Positions 22,889 to 22,899 of a stretch of 22,899 bases of DNA are shown one piece after another. The notes beneath the pieces are model-generated. The model had not been told where the DNA came from. It saw nothing but the letters and a program-made list of their open reading frames with translations, and made no database searches. Both the position numbers and the translations under genes were made by a program. The DNA comes from Myxococcales bacterium (GTDB lineage: Bacteria > Myxococcota > Myxococcia > Myxococcales > Myxococcaceae), in contig PMBV01000270.1 of NCBI GenBank assembly GCA_003153055.1, forward strand, positions 1 through 22,899, in the 5' to 3' direction. Within the stretch, counting starts at the first letter, position 1. Each line of letters opens with the position of its first letter.

Positions 22889-22899
22889 CCCTGGCAGGG

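Overview
The window looks like a chromosomal segment of a high-GC member of the Myxococcota, probably the Cystobacterineae. This is inferred from the GC-rich third codon positions, frequent GTG/TTG starts, secreted lipoproteins with Asp-Ala-Gly-rich linkers, and the gene content (ECF sigma factor with SnoaL tail, LamG remnant, SpoIID-like enzyme, orphan EF-G paralogue). No 16S or other marker gene is present, so the genus cannot be fixed. No tRNA, rRNA, CRISPR array or intact insertion sequence was seen.

Layout. 1-166 holds the C-terminal end of a membrane protein. 249-1617 (minus) is a two-gene unit: an ECF sigma factor with a fused SnoaL-like domain and a stand-alone SnoaL-like protein. 1900-3207 (plus) is a secreted esterase-like lipoprotein, facing a decayed LamG gene (3239-3768). 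4061-5101 (minus) is a PKD/Ig-like lipoprotein with a TTGACA promoter. 5275-8526 (minus) is a run of same-strand genes: a small exported protein, a small membrane protein, dodecin, an MFS transporter and a SpoIID-like glycan hydrolase. 9101-11502 (minus) holds an EF-G paralogue without its GTPase domain, a lipoprotein, and a 46-codon ORF coupled to that lipoprotein by an ATGA overlap. 11699-14874 (minus) is a MarR regulator overlapping a rifampicin-phosphotransferase-like enzyme; a near-perfect 24-bp palindrome sits inside the marR promoter. 15096-15605 (plus) is an orphan polymorphic-toxin-44-like domain. 16277-18448 (minus) is a discoidin/multi-membrane-span glycosyltransferase-like protein. 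18503-21010 (plus) is an XRE-cupin regulator followed by leuC and leuD. 21099-22244 (plus) is a methyltransferase and a 58-aa membrane protein. 22342-22888 is a long imperfect inverted repeat with arms of about 190 bp.

How it works together. The clearest regulatory unit is marR-rph: the operator overlaps the promoter spacer and -10 box, and the two genes overlap by ATGA, so derepression would raise both. The XRE-cupin gene has a consensus-spaced promoter and probably controls the isopropylmalate-isomerase-type pair behind it. The sigma factor carries its own SnoaL sensor-like domain and has a SnoaL-only partner. A palindromic repeat is dispersed in three copies, at 3822, 8710 and 15782, one of them inverted. 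It lies in gene-poor spacers near decayed or truncated genes (LamG remnant, EF-G lacking its G domain, orphan toxin domain), which suggests those spacers are sites of past rearrangement. The best candidates for something undescribed are this repeat family, the long inverted repeat at the right edge, and the 46-aa ORF/lipoprotein pair.
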